A DNA stretch of 64,000 nucleotides from Legionellaceae bacterium (GCA_011087865.1 JAALKW010000001.1:1-64000), one strand, 5' to 3'; shown: positions 31,684-41,252, numbered from the stretch's first letter. Numbers and translations are program-made. The notes: generated by a model not told the origin, from the letters alone.

Positions 31684-33012
31684 ATGTCATTGAATATTTT
31701 ATTTTTATGTAATAAGCCGCCGGTTGGTTTGAGTGCAAATACAATCGTCGATCATATTGAAGCGTTTGAAAATTATTCAAAACATCATATTTGGTTATAT
31801 TCTAATTTGGGTGATTTTTCAAACAAATTAGATTTAAATAAATTTGATGTCATTATTGTTCATTATTCATTGTTTATTTTAAGTCGGCGTTATTTGACGG
31901 ATGCAGCCAAGAAAAAATTGCGTGATTATACGGGCCTTAAAGTTATTTTTATTCAAGATGAATATCGTCAAATTAATACGATGGTTGATACGCTGGCTTA
32001 TCTTAAAATGGATGTTTTGTTTACGTGCTTTCCTGAGTCTGAGTTTGAGGCTATTTATCCCTCTAAAAAATTACCTAAGCTTACGAAATATAATAATTTA
32101 ACAGGGTATGTACCGAAGCGCTTGACAGAATATACACATCAGCCCCCGATTGCTGAACGCTCACTGCATGTTGGATATCGTGGCAGACAGCTGCCTTATT
32201 GGTATGGTGCATTGGGTTATGAAAAATATCAGATTGTTGAAAAATGGCATCAGCACGTTTCTCGGCAATGCTTAAACACAGATATTTCTGCTCGAGAAAC
32301 TGATAGAATCTATGGTGAACACTGGATTGATTTTCTGTCATCTTGCAAAACGACATTAGGTGTCGAGAGTGGCGCAAGTGTGATGGATTTTACCGGTAAA
32401 CTAGAAAAGAAAGTTGATTTTTATCAATTGCTCCATCCAAATGCTTCGTTTGAGGATGTTCAAGAAAAATATTTTATTCATCAAGAAAATAAACATCAAC
32501 TGAATCAGATTTCACCGCGTTGTTTTGAGGCGATTGCTTTAAAAACAGTGTTAGTGCTTTATGAAGGAGAATATTCTGGTATTTTAATGCCTGGTCGTCA
32601 TTATATTGCTTTAAAAAAAGATTTTAGCAATATTTCAGATGTATTAGCTTGTATCAAAGATGATGCGTTTTTACAAAATATGGCAGATATTACATATCAA
32701 GAAATTGCCTTGAATCCTGAATATAGTGAGCAAGTATTCATTCAAAAAGTAGATGCGATTATTCAGAAAGAATTTACAGCACGCGATAAAATAGCGATAT
32801 CTTCCTCTTATCAACCTGATTTATTTCAAGCGCATACTCAGAGTAAAACGCTGTACAATCGTGTTTTAAGAAAAATGATTTTATCCTATCAACGCTTACC
32901 TTTTAGAATACGTCAGTTCATTCGAGGGGTATTACTGCCTCAGCAAGCATTAAAACAGATACTCAAAGGGTTTGTTTTTTTTATGGACTTTTTTCGTAGA
33001 AAAACAGAGTGA
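31684..33012 (+). CDS. Putative glycosyltransferase, copy 1 of a tandem pair
   Basis: A 442-residue cytoplasmic protein with a GT-B-like layout: an N-terminal Rossmann-like start (LNILFLCNKPPVGLSANTIV) and a C-terminal half with ISPRCFEAIALKTVLVLYEG, resembling the nucleotide-sugar-binding Glu region of group-1 glycosyltransferases. The very C-terminus is basic and hydrophobic and may touch the membrane. It is clearly paralogous to the next gene (shared YxxLTGYV, YGxxWxDxL, GVESGAS/GTESGAS, ISPRxFEA, KDFSNI). I infer that it adds a sugar made by the upstream genes; acceptor and family number are not known. Confidence 0.72.
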   Translation: MSLNILFLCNKPPVGLSANTIVDHIEAFENYSKHHIWLYSNLGDFSNKLDLNKFDVIIVHYSLFILSRRYLTDAAKKKLRDYTGLKVIFIQDEYRQINTMVDTLAYLKMDVLFTCFPESEFEAIYPSKKLPKLTKYNNLTGYVPKRLTEYTHQPPIAERSLHVGYRGRQLPYWYGALGYEKYQIVEKWHQHVSRQCLNTDISARETDRIYGEHWIDFLSSCKTTLGVESGASVMDFTGKLEKKVDFYQLLHPNASFEDVQEKYFIHQENKHQLNQISPRCFEAIALKTVLVLYEGEYSGILMPGRHYIALKKDFSNISDVLACIKDDAFLQNMADITYQEIALNPEYSEQVFIQKVDAIIQKEFTARDKIAISSSYQPDLFQAHTQSKTLYNRVLRKMILSYQRLPFRIRQFIRGVLLPQQALKQILKGFVFFMDFFRRKTE

Positions 33013-34343
33013 TGACTGTGAAGCCTAATATACTTTTATTAGCCGATACAACACATCAAGCAGGTGCCGTGCGTGATCATATTCATGCTGTGACGGCGTC
33101 TTCTGACTCTTTTAATTGGCATGTGCTGAATCCATTAAATTTTAAAACATTGGATAAGCTTGATTTATCTTTATTTGATGGCATAGCTGTACATTTTTCA
33201 ATTAAACTGCATGGTTCTTATTATTTATCATCGGCTTTAAAGCGAAAAATAAAGCAATATACAGGCCCTAAATTTGTTTTTTTGCAAGATGAGTATCAAA
33301 AAGTTAACCATACCCAGGTCTTGTTATATGCGCTGGGATTTGATGTGTTATTTACATTGGTACAACCGGAACTGATGCGTCAGGCCTATCCTGATAAGCG
33401 TCTAGAGCGGCTTAAAAAAGTTTATGTACTCACGGGGTATGTCCATCCATCCATGCATGAGATTAAAGCGCCCGATATTGCCTCACGAACACTGGATATA
33501 TCGTACCGTACACGTCGATGTGATTATCGTTTAGGTCAGCTTGCACAAGAAAAGACAAAAATTGCGTCTGAATTTATCATAAGAGGCGCAGGTATGCCGC
33601 TTCAATTTGATATCAGTATCGAAGAGTCAGACCGGGTATATGGTGATGCGTGGTTTGATTTATTGATGCGCTCAAAAGTGGTGTTGGGTACTGAAAGTGG
33701 TGCCAGTATTTGGGATGTTGATGGGAAAATATCGAAAAAAGTTAGCCAATATTTAAGAAAAAACCGGGGGGCTTCATTTGATGCAGTATTTGAAGCGGTA
33801 CTAAAACCCTATGAAGGTAATCTTTATTATAGTGCCATTTCACCACGTGTTTTTGAGGCGGCGGCAACAAAAACAGCGATGGTGATGTTTGTAGGTGATT
33901 ACAGTGGGGTATGTCAACGCGATGTACACTATATTGGACTAGAAAAAGATTTTTCAAATATTGAAGCAGTGCTTGAAAAAATACAAGATAATGCTTATTT
34001 ACAGTCAATAGCGGATAGGGCATATGCCGATTTAATCGCCTCAGGCGATTACGCACAGTCCGCGTTATCAGCGTTAGTTGTGAAAGAGCTCAATTTATTC
34101 ATTAAAAATAAGCAGCCCATGGCTTCTGAGGCAGTGATTAAGGCACAGTGTGAGATAATTTCAGGTAAACACAAACGCTTAAATCAAGTAAGATGCATGG
34201 GGGCAGAATTTAAATTCGTGATATCTAACTTTTTTAAATTATTATTTTGTGAGCCTAGCGAAACATGGTTATCTAAAGTACGCTTGTTAGGTGCAGGAGC
34301 TAAGCGATACATTGCTTATTTGAGTCCGCGCATGAAATTATAA
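33009..34343 (+). CDS. Putative glycosyltransferase, copy 2 of a tandem pair
   Basis: A 444-residue paralogue of the preceding gene, overlapping it by 4 bases. Conserved blocks are YVLTGYVHPSMHE, RVYGDAWFDLLMRSKVVLG, TESGASIWDVDGKISKKVSQ and AISPRVFEAAATKTAMVMF. The ISPRVFEA-type sequence corresponds to the sugar-nucleotide site of GT-B enzymes. Like copy 1 it ends in a basic segment with hydrophobic stretches. Tandem duplication followed by divergence suggests two successive transfers to different acceptors in the same polysaccharide. Confidence 0.72.
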   Translation: MMTVKPNILLLADTTHQAGAVRDHIHAVTASSDSFNWHVLNPLNFKTLDKLDLSLFDGIAVHFSIKLHGSYYLSSALKRKIKQYTGPKFVFLQDEYQKVNHTQVLLYALGFDVLFTLVQPELMRQAYPDKRLERLKKVYVLTGYVHPSMHEIKAPDIASRTLDISYRTRRCDYRLGQLAQEKTKIASEFIIRGAGMPLQFDISIEESDRVYGDAWFDLLMRSKVVLGTESGASIWDVDGKISKKVSQYLRKNRGASFDAVFEAVLKPYEGNLYYSAISPRVFEAAATKTAMVMFVGDYSGVCQRDVHYIGLEKDFSNIEAVLEKIQDNAYLQSIADRAYADLIASGDYAQSALSALVVKELNLFIKNKQPMASEAVIKAQCEIISGKHKRLNQVRCMGAEFKFVISNFFKLLFCEPSETWLSKVRLLGAGAKRYIAYLSPRMKL

Positions 34344-34364
34344 AACCAACAGGATTCGGTCAAT

Positions 34365-35840
34365 ATGGATATTGATACAGATATAAACAGAGAAGTAGAA
34401 AACAAAACAAAATCAAGTTGTTGGCATGCACTGGAAATGCATGCACAAGCACCAGGAAAAGCCTTAAAACAGCAAGAAAAAAACTTCATGCTGACCGCAT
34501 GTCATTTAACACTGAACTATAACTATCAAACAGTGACAGATACAACATTAAGTTTGCTGATTTCACTTGCAAATGCTTGTCAATTAAGAGAAAAAACAAA
34601 GGCTTTGATGACAGGTGAAATCATCAATACCACCGAAAGCCGACCAGCCTTACATACAGCACTTCGTGCATCAGATAACAGCGCTATTGATGTTGACGGT
34701 CAAAACATTATGCCGCTTGTTATTAAAGTGCGAAATCAAATTAAACAAATTGCTGATCAAATTCGGGCAAAAGAATGGCTAGGTTATTCTGGAAAGCCAA
34801 TTACAGATATTGTCAATATTGGTATAGGTGGATCAGACTTAGGACCGCGCTTTTGTTTGGACGCGTTAAAAAAACAAGCCTCAGATGATTTAAATTATCA
34901 TTTTGTTTCAGATATTGATCCGTATAGTTTAGAAGCTATATTACCGAAGATAAAACCAGAAACAACCTTGTTTATTATCGCTTCAAAATCATTTACTACC
35001 CAAGAAACGTTATATAATGCTAAAAGAGCTAAAGCTTGGTTTGAAAATAATCCGATAGAACAGCATTTTATCGCGGTGACTGCAAAATTAGATAAGGCGT
35101 ATGGACTAGGAATACAAACAGTATTACCCATATGGGATTGGGTTGGCGGGCGGTTTTCTTTATGTTCGGCCATTAATTTAATCACAGCCATTGCAATAGG
35201 ATATGACAGCTTTAAGCAAATGCTCTCGGGTGCAGAGGCAATGGATAAACATTTTTTAAATACAGATTTTCAATTGAATATGCCGGTTATTTTGGGATTA
35301 ATCGGTATTTGGAATAATAATTTTTTGCATATTGAGAATTTATTGATATTAACTTATGCGAGAAAACTGGAGCAATTTACAGCACTTATCCAGCAATTAG
35401 ATATGGAAAGTAATGGAAAATCTGTTGATAGACAAGGCCATCAAGTACAACATGCAACAGGGCCTATTGTATGGGGGGGGTTGGGTAATCAAGCCCAGCA
35501 CAGTTATTATCAGTTATTATGTCAAGGCACACATCGTGTCACGGCAGACTTGATTAGTGTTGATAGCGAAGATAAAGCATTAATAAATACAATGTGTAAA
35601 CGTAAGTTGCATGTATTAACGCAGGGTATCCAAGATGCTCATAATCCTTATGCATGTATTGAGGGTAATATGCCACTGAACCATATACATATGCATGATG
35701 ATTCGCCGTTTACGGTGGGTGCGATGGTTGCATTATACGAGCATAAAATATTCACACAAAGTGTCATCTGGAATATTAATCCGTTTGATCAACCCGGCGT
35801 TGAAAGTGCTAAAAAAATGCATAAATTTGTTTCTGGATAA
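34365..35840 (+). CDS. pgi: Glucose-6-phosphate isomerase
   Basis: Pgi (491 residues) interconverts glucose 6-phosphate and fructose 6-phosphate, which also feeds UDP-sugar synthesis. Motifs are VNIGIGGSDLGPRFCLDAL, the phosphate-binding FIIASKSFTTQETLYNAK, DWVGGRFSLCSAINL with the catalytic Arg-Glu neighbourhood, and the C-terminal INPFDQPGVESAKK with the catalytic Lys. It is somewhat shorter than the E. coli enzyme. The gene follows the polysaccharide cluster by 21 bases. Its coding strand looks richer in A than the neighbouring plus-strand genes. Confidence 0.95.
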   Translation: MDIDTDINREVENKTKSSCWHALEMHAQAPGKALKQQEKNFMLTACHLTLNYNYQTVTDTTLSLLISLANACQLREKTKALMTGEIINTTESRPALHTALRASDNSAIDVDGQNIMPLVIKVRNQIKQIADQIRAKEWLGYSGKPITDIVNIGIGGSDLGPRFCLDALKKQASDDLNYHFVSDIDPYSLEAILPKIKPETTLFIIASKSFTTQETLYNAKRAKAWFENNPIEQHFIAVTAKLDKAYGLGIQTVLPIWDWVGGRFSLCSAINLITAIAIGYDSFKQMLSGAEAMDKHFLNTDFQLNMPVILGLIGIWNNNFLHIENLLILTYARKLEQFTALIQQLDMESNGKSVDRQGHQVQHATGPIVWGGLGNQAQHSYYQLLCQGTHRVTADLISVDSEDKALINTMCKRKLHVLTQGIQDAHNPYACIEGNMPLNHIHMHDDSPFTVGAMVALYEHKIFTQSVIWNINPFDQPGVESAKKMHKFVSG

Positions 35841-35843
35841 TTT

Positions 35844-36260
35844 TTAGGTTAAATCAAAAATAAATCCAGCAACCACCTGTCGGTGCTCGCTGAGTAAAAT
35901 ATTAAATGTACGACAAGCAGCATCTAATGTCATGCATTCAACACCAATTTGCTTTTCACATAGTTGTTGTATGAGTGTTTGAATGCTTTCTAATCGACGT
36001 AATTTATCAGGTGTGTGTGTTCCTAAAATAATTACCTCAGGGTTTAAATCTAAAAGCTGCGTTGAAGTCTGAGAGGTTTCTTGTATTATCCACGGGGTAA
36101 TCAGCGTGTGACGACTGAGAATTAAGTTACTGTGATATAGAATATGGTTAATTTTAATTTCAGTATCACTATAAGCTTGAATTGTATGTGTTTCATGTGC
36201 TTCTAATTGAATTTGCATATCTGTATGATGCTGTAAATTTAAGGTGTAATTTAGCATCAT
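35844..36260 (-). CDS. Mth938-like domain protein
   Basis: A ~138-residue protein of the MTH938/NDUFAF3-like (DUF498) fold. Characteristic pieces are LILSRHTLITPWII, LDLNPEVIILGTHTP and the C-terminal IGVECMTLDAACRTFNILLS followed by EHRQVVAGFIF. The bacterial proteins have no firm function; eukaryotic relatives act in complex I assembly. ATG at 36260 (or 36257) fits the family; the frame is open to 36314 but that would overlap the divergent gene. It is convergent with pgi, with 3 bases between. Confidence 0.8.
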   Translation of the reverse strand: MMLNYTLNLQHHTDMQIQLEAHETHTIQAYSDTEIKINHILYHSNLILSRHTLITPWIIQETSQTSTQLLDLNPEVIILGTHTPDKLRRLESIQTLIQQLCEKQIGVECMTLDAACRTFNILLSEHRQVVAGFIFDLT

Positions 36261-36282
36261 CTTAGCATAAATAGGAGTCGTA

Positions 36283-36990
36283 GTGGACTTGATTACGAGC
36301 ACGTCAGAATCCAATGATGCGGTTGTGTGTTTATTAAAAGCTTTTGGGTATACGAATCATACGCTTCCTGTTGCGGCGTTGCTTGCAAAGTATCATCAAT
36401 TATCAGGTGTTTGGATGGTTTTATCTCCGATATATTGGGAGGCAACACATAATGATGCGGTGATGATGCAGGCTGATGCTGCGACGCGTGAAACGTTTGA
36501 TGCTTTCCAAATATTTGTTGCTGAAGCAGGCATGCGCTTACATTATCATGATGCTTATACTTGGTTATTGCAATGCGATGCCGAGGCGTTACCTGAAACC
36601 AAGCCGTTACACCTGGTCTTAAATCAGAGTATGCGGCCCATGTTAAAAGCCTTAGAAACCGAACCCTTTTGGTTGCGTTTTTTAACCGAGGCACAAATGT
36701 TTCTAAGTCGCTCTCAAAGTAAAATAAATGGCGTATGGTTTTGGGGCGCAGGTGCTTGTCATGCAAGAGAAGATAAGCCACTGATTATTTATGGCGATAA
36801 AGCTTGGTGTGCTGCGGGTGAGTTGCTGTCTAAGCAGGTTAGTATGTATCACGATGACATGATTTTTTCAAAACATAGTGTGTGTTTTGTTCCTGAATAT
36901 ATGGGCGATCAATTAGATAAATTAAAGGCCAAATTTGAGCAGCAAAAGCCTAAAAGTTTTTGGAAAAGGCTCTGGAGTCAAAAAAAATGA
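36283..36990 (+). CDS. RpfE-like protein of unknown biochemical role
   Basis: A 235-residue protein resembling RpfE of Xanthomonas, encoded there also beside recJ. The diagnostic block is LTEAQMFLSRSQSKINGVWF followed by WGAG, plus LHYHDAYTWLLQCDAE earlier, where the family has a similar W-x-L motif. RpfE affects regulation in Xanthomonas but its activity is not established. The stop codon overlaps the recJ start (ATGA). Its start (GTG at 36283) is 22 bases from the divergent Mth938-like gene, so the two share a control region. Confidence 0.75.
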   Translation: MDLITSTSESNDAVVCLLKAFGYTNHTLPVAALLAKYHQLSGVWMVLSPIYWEATHNDAVMMQADAATRETFDAFQIFVAEAGMRLHYHDAYTWLLQCDAEALPETKPLHLVLNQSMRPMLKALETEPFWLRFLTEAQMFLSRSQSKINGVWFWGAGACHAREDKPLIIYGDKAWCAAGELLSKQVSMYHDDMIFSKHSVCFVPEYMGDQLDKLKAKFEQQKPKSFWKRLWSQKK

Positions 36991-38717
36991 AAATTAAACG
37001 CCGTACTGTGCCTGATATTTCAGATGAACTAGCTGATTTCTCTCCTATATTACAACGTATTTATGCCGCTCGAGGCGTGACTCAAAAAACGGAATTGGAT
37101 AAGCAATTACAAGATTTATTGCCTTTTACGGATTTACTTGGAATAGAGGCTGCGAGTATGCGTTTGGTTAAGGCCTTGCGTCAGCAAGAACGTATTTTAA
37201 TCATTGGTGATTTTGATGCCGATGGTGCCACTTCGAGTGCACTCGCAGTATCAGCGCTCCGGGTACTGGGTGCAAAAGAGGTTTCGTTTTTAGTACCGAA
37301 TAGATTTCAATTTGGCTACGGATTAACGCCTGGTATTATTGGACTTGCAGAAAAAAGGCAGCCAAACTTAATTATTACCGTTGATAATGGTATTGCGAGT
37401 TTTGAAGGTGTGCTCGCTGCGAATCAAGCAGGTATTGATGTTTTAGTCACAGACCATCATTTAGCTGGTGATAGTTTGCCTGAAGCTTGTGCTATTGTGA
37501 ATCCAAATCAACCCGGTGATAAGTTTTTAAGTAAGTCTATTGCTGGGGTTGGCGTGATTTTTTATGTGATGCTTGCTTTAAGAAAACAGTTAAGAGACAT
37601 CGCATGGTTTGAAACCCAAAATATCGCTGAGCCTAATATGGCGCAGTTTCTAGATTTAGTCGCATTAGGCACTGTGGCCGATGTGGTACGTTTGGATCAA
37701 AATAATCGTATTTTGGTTGAACAAGGTTTAAAGCGTATTCGAAGTGGGGCATGTCGACCTGGAATTCAAGCACTCATCGACATTGCAAAGCGTGAAGCTA
37801 AATATTTACGTGAAGGTGATTTAGGTTTTGCTGTAGCACCAAGATTGAATGCGGCAGGACGTCTTGATGACATGTCGCTGGGTATTGATTGTTTGCTTGC
37901 TGAAACAGATGCGGCTGCAAGAACATTTGCGCGAGAATTAGATGAATTAAACCTTGAGCGACGCAATATTGAAGGTGAGATGCAAGCACAAGCTTTAAAA
38001 GCTTTAGAGAAACTCACATCGCTAGGTACCGCAAAAGATTTGCCCGCTGTTTTGTGCTTATTAGATAAAACATGGCATCAAGGGGTCATTGGTATTTTAG
38101 CAGGGCGTTTAAAAGAGCGCTATCATCGGCCTGTGATTGCTTTTGCAAAAACAGCTGAAAATGAAATAAAAGGCTCTGCACGTTCTATTCAGCAAATTAA
38201 TATTCGCGATGTATTGGCTGCAATTGATGTGAAACATCCAGGATTAATTACTAAATTTGGAGGGCATGCGATGGCTGCAGGGTTAAGCTTGCCGCCTGAA
38301 AATTTTGAGTTATTTCGAGCGCATCTTACGGATGCGATTGAGACCGAGTTAAAAGATGTCTTGTTAGAAGGTGTGGTGTTAAGTGATGGCTCGCTTAGCC
38401 CTCGTGACTTTAGTGTAAACTTTACAAAAGCATTACAACAAGCAGGTCCCTGGGGGCAGCAATTTGAAGCCCCTTTATTTGATGATGTGTTTGAGATTTT
38501 AGATCAGCGTTTGGTGGGAAAAAATCACTTAAAACTTATGTTAAGACATGAAGCTGGGGGTGAGGCATTGGATGCTATTGCATTTAATATTGATTTAGAG
38601 ACCTGGCCTAATCAGCGCGCGAGACGTCTACATGCCGCTTATCAACTCGATATGAATGTGTATCGAGGCCGTGAACGACTACAACTGGTGATTGCCTCGA
38701 TGTCTGTCCTACACTAA
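36987..38717 (+). CDS. recJ: Single-stranded-DNA-specific 5'-3' exonuclease RecJ
   Basis: RecJ (576 residues) degrades single-stranded DNA 5'-3' in recombination and mismatch repair. DHH-family motifs are present: IGDFDADGATSSALAVSAL (motif I), ITVDNGIASFEG (motif II), LVTDHHLAGDSLPEA (DHH motif) and LDLVALGTVADVV (motif IV). The DHHA1 region has ACRPGIQALIDI and KFGGHAMAAGLSLP. Start at ATG 36987 with GGAG upstream, overlapping the previous stop; a TTG at 36960 would be less likely. Confidence 0.95.
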   Translation: MKIKRRTVPDISDELADFSPILQRIYAARGVTQKTELDKQLQDLLPFTDLLGIEAASMRLVKALRQQERILIIGDFDADGATSSALAVSALRVLGAKEVSFLVPNRFQFGYGLTPGIIGLAEKRQPNLIITVDNGIASFEGVLAANQAGIDVLVTDHHLAGDSLPEACAIVNPNQPGDKFLSKSIAGVGVIFYVMLALRKQLRDIAWFETQNIAEPNMAQFLDLVALGTVADVVRLDQNNRILVEQGLKRIRSGACRPGIQALIDIAKREAKYLREGDLGFAVAPRLNAAGRLDDMSLGIDCLLAETDAAARTFARELDELNLERRNIEGEMQAQALKALEKLTSLGTAKDLPAVLCLLDKTWHQGVIGILAGRLKERYHRPVIAFAKTAENEIKGSARSIQQINIRDVLAAIDVKHPGLITKFGGHAMAAGLSLPPENFELFRAHLTDAIETELKDVLLEGVVLSDGSLSPRDFSVNFTKALQQAGPWGQQFEAPLFDDVFEILDQRLVGKNHLKLMLRHEAGGEALDAIAFNIDLETWPNQRARRLHAAYQLDMNVYRGRERLQLVIASMSVLH

Positions 38718-38760
38718 GCTATATTAATATATAAATATGCTTAAAAAGGGACGATTAGAA

Positions 38761-40485
38761 ATGGGTATCTTTATGCATGATCCCGTTAAAGTTTTAGTTG
38801 TTGCCAATAAAGATGACAATTTAACGATATTAGATGCTTTATTTAAAGATTTAAATTGTGAGGTGATTAAAGCATTTTCAGGGAATGAAGCCCTAAAAAT
38901 GTGTTTAAAATATGACTTTGCTTGTGTTTTTTCAGTGTTAAATTTATTGGATATGAGCGGATTTGAAGCAACAAAAACACTTTGCTCCCATGAAAGAACT
39001 TCCAATGTGCCAGTTGTATTGCTTTCAGACTCAGTCGATGATGAATCGGTTCCTCTCAAAGCTTATGAAGTGGGAGCGGTTGATTTTATTTTGATGCCTG
39101 TCAAACCCTATGCACTGACTCCAAAAGTGAAGTTATTTATTAAGCTGTACCAACAACGCCAAACACTTCAGCAGCAAATTGATCAATTGGATAAAGTCGT
39201 GCACTTTGATCCTTTAACGCATCTTTATAATCGACGCCAATTTAAAGGTGTATTAGAAAAAACACATGTGATAGCCATGCGTTATCAGCGTCGTTATGCC
39301 TTGTTATTGATTAATATTGATGATTTTAAAAAACTAAATGATACGATGGGGCATGCGTTTGGGGATAAAGTGTTAGCAGTGGTTGGGAAACGCCTCAGAG
39401 AAAATACAAGAAGCTCTGATTGTGTAGCCGGTATGGGAGGGGATAACTTTGCTGTATTGACCCCTGAAATTAAGCATATGCGAGATGCTGGAAAATTGGC
39501 GAGTATCTTATTGGATAAGTTTAAAAAGCCATTTAAAGTTGACGGGTCTGAGGTAACTTTGACCGCCAGTATAGGGGTTGTTTGCTTTCCTGAGGGTGAT
39601 AACAATGTGGATGATTTATTAAAAAAATCAGACATTGCACTGCATAAAGCAAAAAAGAAAGGTAAAAATAAGTTTCAATTTTTTACAGAGAAATTAAACG
39701 AAGCATATATAGAGCATGTAAAAATGTGTTCAGCTTTAGACAGTGCCATTCAAAAAAATGAAATGTTTTTATGTTATCAGCCACAAATAAATTTAAAATC
39801 TGGCAAAGTGGTTGGTCTTGAAGTCTTAGCGCGTTGGTATAACTCAGAACTTGGAGATATTCCACCCAATGTATTTATTCCACTTGCTGAAGAGACAGGT
39901 TTTATTGAAAGCTTTGGATTTTGGGTGCTTAAAGAAGCTTGTGATCAATATGCAACCTGGAAAAAGTCAGCATTGATAGCAGAAAGTTTCTTATTATCCA
40001 TTAATGTTTCTCCTGCTCAGCTGAAATCAACTCATTTTTTAAAAGAGTTATTAGCGGTTGTAGCAGCACATAAAATACCTTTAGATAATATTGATTTTGA
40101 ATTAACAGAGTCTGATTTTTCGGGAGAGTTGGAACATTTAGAGAATATTTTAGATGTATTAAACGAGCACAGAATTACTTTTTCAATTGATGATTTTGGT
40201 ACAAGTGCTTCTTCTTTATCACGACTTTCAAAAATGCCCGTTGGCACTTTAAAAATTGATCAGTCATTTGTTCAAAATATTGGAAAAAATAAATTGGATG
40301 AAGTTACAATTGTATCTATTGTTACGCTGGCTAACAGCTTAAAACTGCGCGTACTTGCTGAAGGTGTTGAGACAGAAGAGCAGCTCCAATTTTTAATGAC
40401 TCATGGGTGTGCTTATGCCCAAGGTTATTATTTTTCTAAGCCATTGTCGTCTGATGATATGACGGCTTATCTCAGTAAGCAGTAA
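38761..40485 (+). CDS. Cyclic-di-GMP signalling protein with REC, GGDEF and EAL domains
   Basis: A 574-residue cytoplasmic protein. Residues 1-115 resemble a response-regulator receiver, but the phospho-acceptor position (CVFSVLNLLDMSGFE) has no Asp, so phosphorylation is unlikely. The GGDEF domain (~145-305) has GGDNF near residue 227 in place of GGDEF, so cyclase activity is doubtful, while GTP binding may persist. The EAL domain (~320-565) keeps its catalytic residues: LEVLARW (Glu of EAL, here EVL), NVSPAQL, ELTES, SIDDFGTSASS, LKIDQSFV and EGVETEEQ. It is therefore probably a phosphodiesterase. A start at 38737 is possible. It sits in a row with recJ and arfB. Confidence 0.9.
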   Translation: MGIFMHDPVKVLVVANKDDNLTILDALFKDLNCEVIKAFSGNEALKMCLKYDFACVFSVLNLLDMSGFEATKTLCSHERTSNVPVVLLSDSVDDESVPLKAYEVGAVDFILMPVKPYALTPKVKLFIKLYQQRQTLQQQIDQLDKVVHFDPLTHLYNRRQFKGVLEKTHVIAMRYQRRYALLLINIDDFKKLNDTMGHAFGDKVLAVVGKRLRENTRSSDCVAGMGGDNFAVLTPEIKHMRDAGKLASILLDKFKKPFKVDGSEVTLTASIGVVCFPEGDNNVDDLLKKSDIALHKAKKKGKNKFQFFTEKLNEAYIEHVKMCSALDSAIQKNEMFLCYQPQINLKSGKVVGLEVLARWYNSELGDIPPNVFIPLAEETGFIESFGFWVLKEACDQYATWKKSALIAESFLLSINVSPAQLKSTHFLKELLAVVAAHKIPLDNIDFELTESDFSGELEHLENILDVLNEHRITFSIDDFGTSASSLSRLSKMPVGTLKIDQSFVQNIGKNKLDEVTIVSIVTLANSLKLRVLAEGVETEEQLQFLMTHGCAYAQGYYFSKPLSSDDMTAYLSKQ

Positions 40486-40490
40486 GCTTG

Positions 40491-41252
40491 ATGCTATGGA
40501 TTAATCAGCTTCATCTTGGTATTGCATTGATAGCGACGCTTTTTTTAGTCTTATTTCATTATTTAAGTCCTTGGTTTGCTAATCATTTACCAGGTAGGGG
40601 GCGTGCATTTGTTTCTTTTTCAGGTGGCGTTGCAGTAGCATATGTTTTTTTACATATGTTACCGGATTTAGTGGAATATAATAAACCGATTGGAAAATAT
40701 TTATTAAGCCACGCATGGTTAACACCTTTCACAGAGTTATTTATTTATATGATTGCTTTGTTAGGCTTTTTAATTTACTACGGATTTGATGTATTAGCGG
40801 AGCGTTATTGTGAGACCGAACGTGATGATAGTTGGATCTATGGATTACATTTAGCTATGTTTTGCTTGTACAATTTCTTAATTACATACACCATGTCACT
40901 GCGTGCACTGTCAAGCATTATAGCAACGATTGTATTTACTTTTGCGATGGCCTTACATTTTGTGTTAACTGATCGTAAATTCTGTCGTTTTTATGCGATA
41001 AAATTTAATCATCTCGGTCGTTTCTTATTAATCTGTGCTTTACTGATTGGCTGGCTATGTTCCGTTATTTTTGACCCGGTTAACGTGTTAGTTTCAGCTT
41101 TAATGCTTGCCTTTTTATCCGGATCGGTGTTGTTGAATGTCTTTAGAGAAGAGCTACCCAGAGCCGGCTTAGCAAATTATACTTGGTTTAGTTTGGGTGC
41201 TGTTTTAGTGATGTTTATTTTATTGTTTCAAACATGGTTAGTTTATGTTTGA
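40491..41252 (+). CDS. Multi-pass membrane protein, remotely ZIP-transporter-like
   Basis: A 253-residue protein with about eight hydrophobic segments. The stretch SFSGGVAVAYVFLHMLPDLV resembles the metal-site region of ZIP transporters (G-V-x-x-x-x-x-x-H-x-x-P), but the other ZIP motifs are not obvious, so the function is open. ATG 40491 is directly after the stop of the upstream gene; a TTG at 40488 is also in frame. It overlaps arfB by 8 bases, so it is in the recJ-trmL operon. Confidence 0.7.
   Translation: MLWINQLHLGIALIATLFLVLFHYLSPWFANHLPGRGRAFVSFSGGVAVAYVFLHMLPDLVEYNKPIGKYLLSHAWLTPFTELFIYMIALLGFLIYYGFDVLAERYCETERDDSWIYGLHLAMFCLYNFLITYTMSLRALSSIIATIVFTFAMALHFVLTDRKFCRFYAIKFNHLGRFLLICALLIGWLCSVIFDPVNVLVSALMLAFLSGSVLLNVFREELPRAGLANYTWFSLGAVLVMFILLFQTWLVYV

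Noticed and set aside
36293-36781. A 162-codon minus-strand frame opposite the RpfE-like gene
   Set aside because: The plus-strand frame has recognisable family motifs and is coupled to recJ; the minus-strand frame is its shadow.
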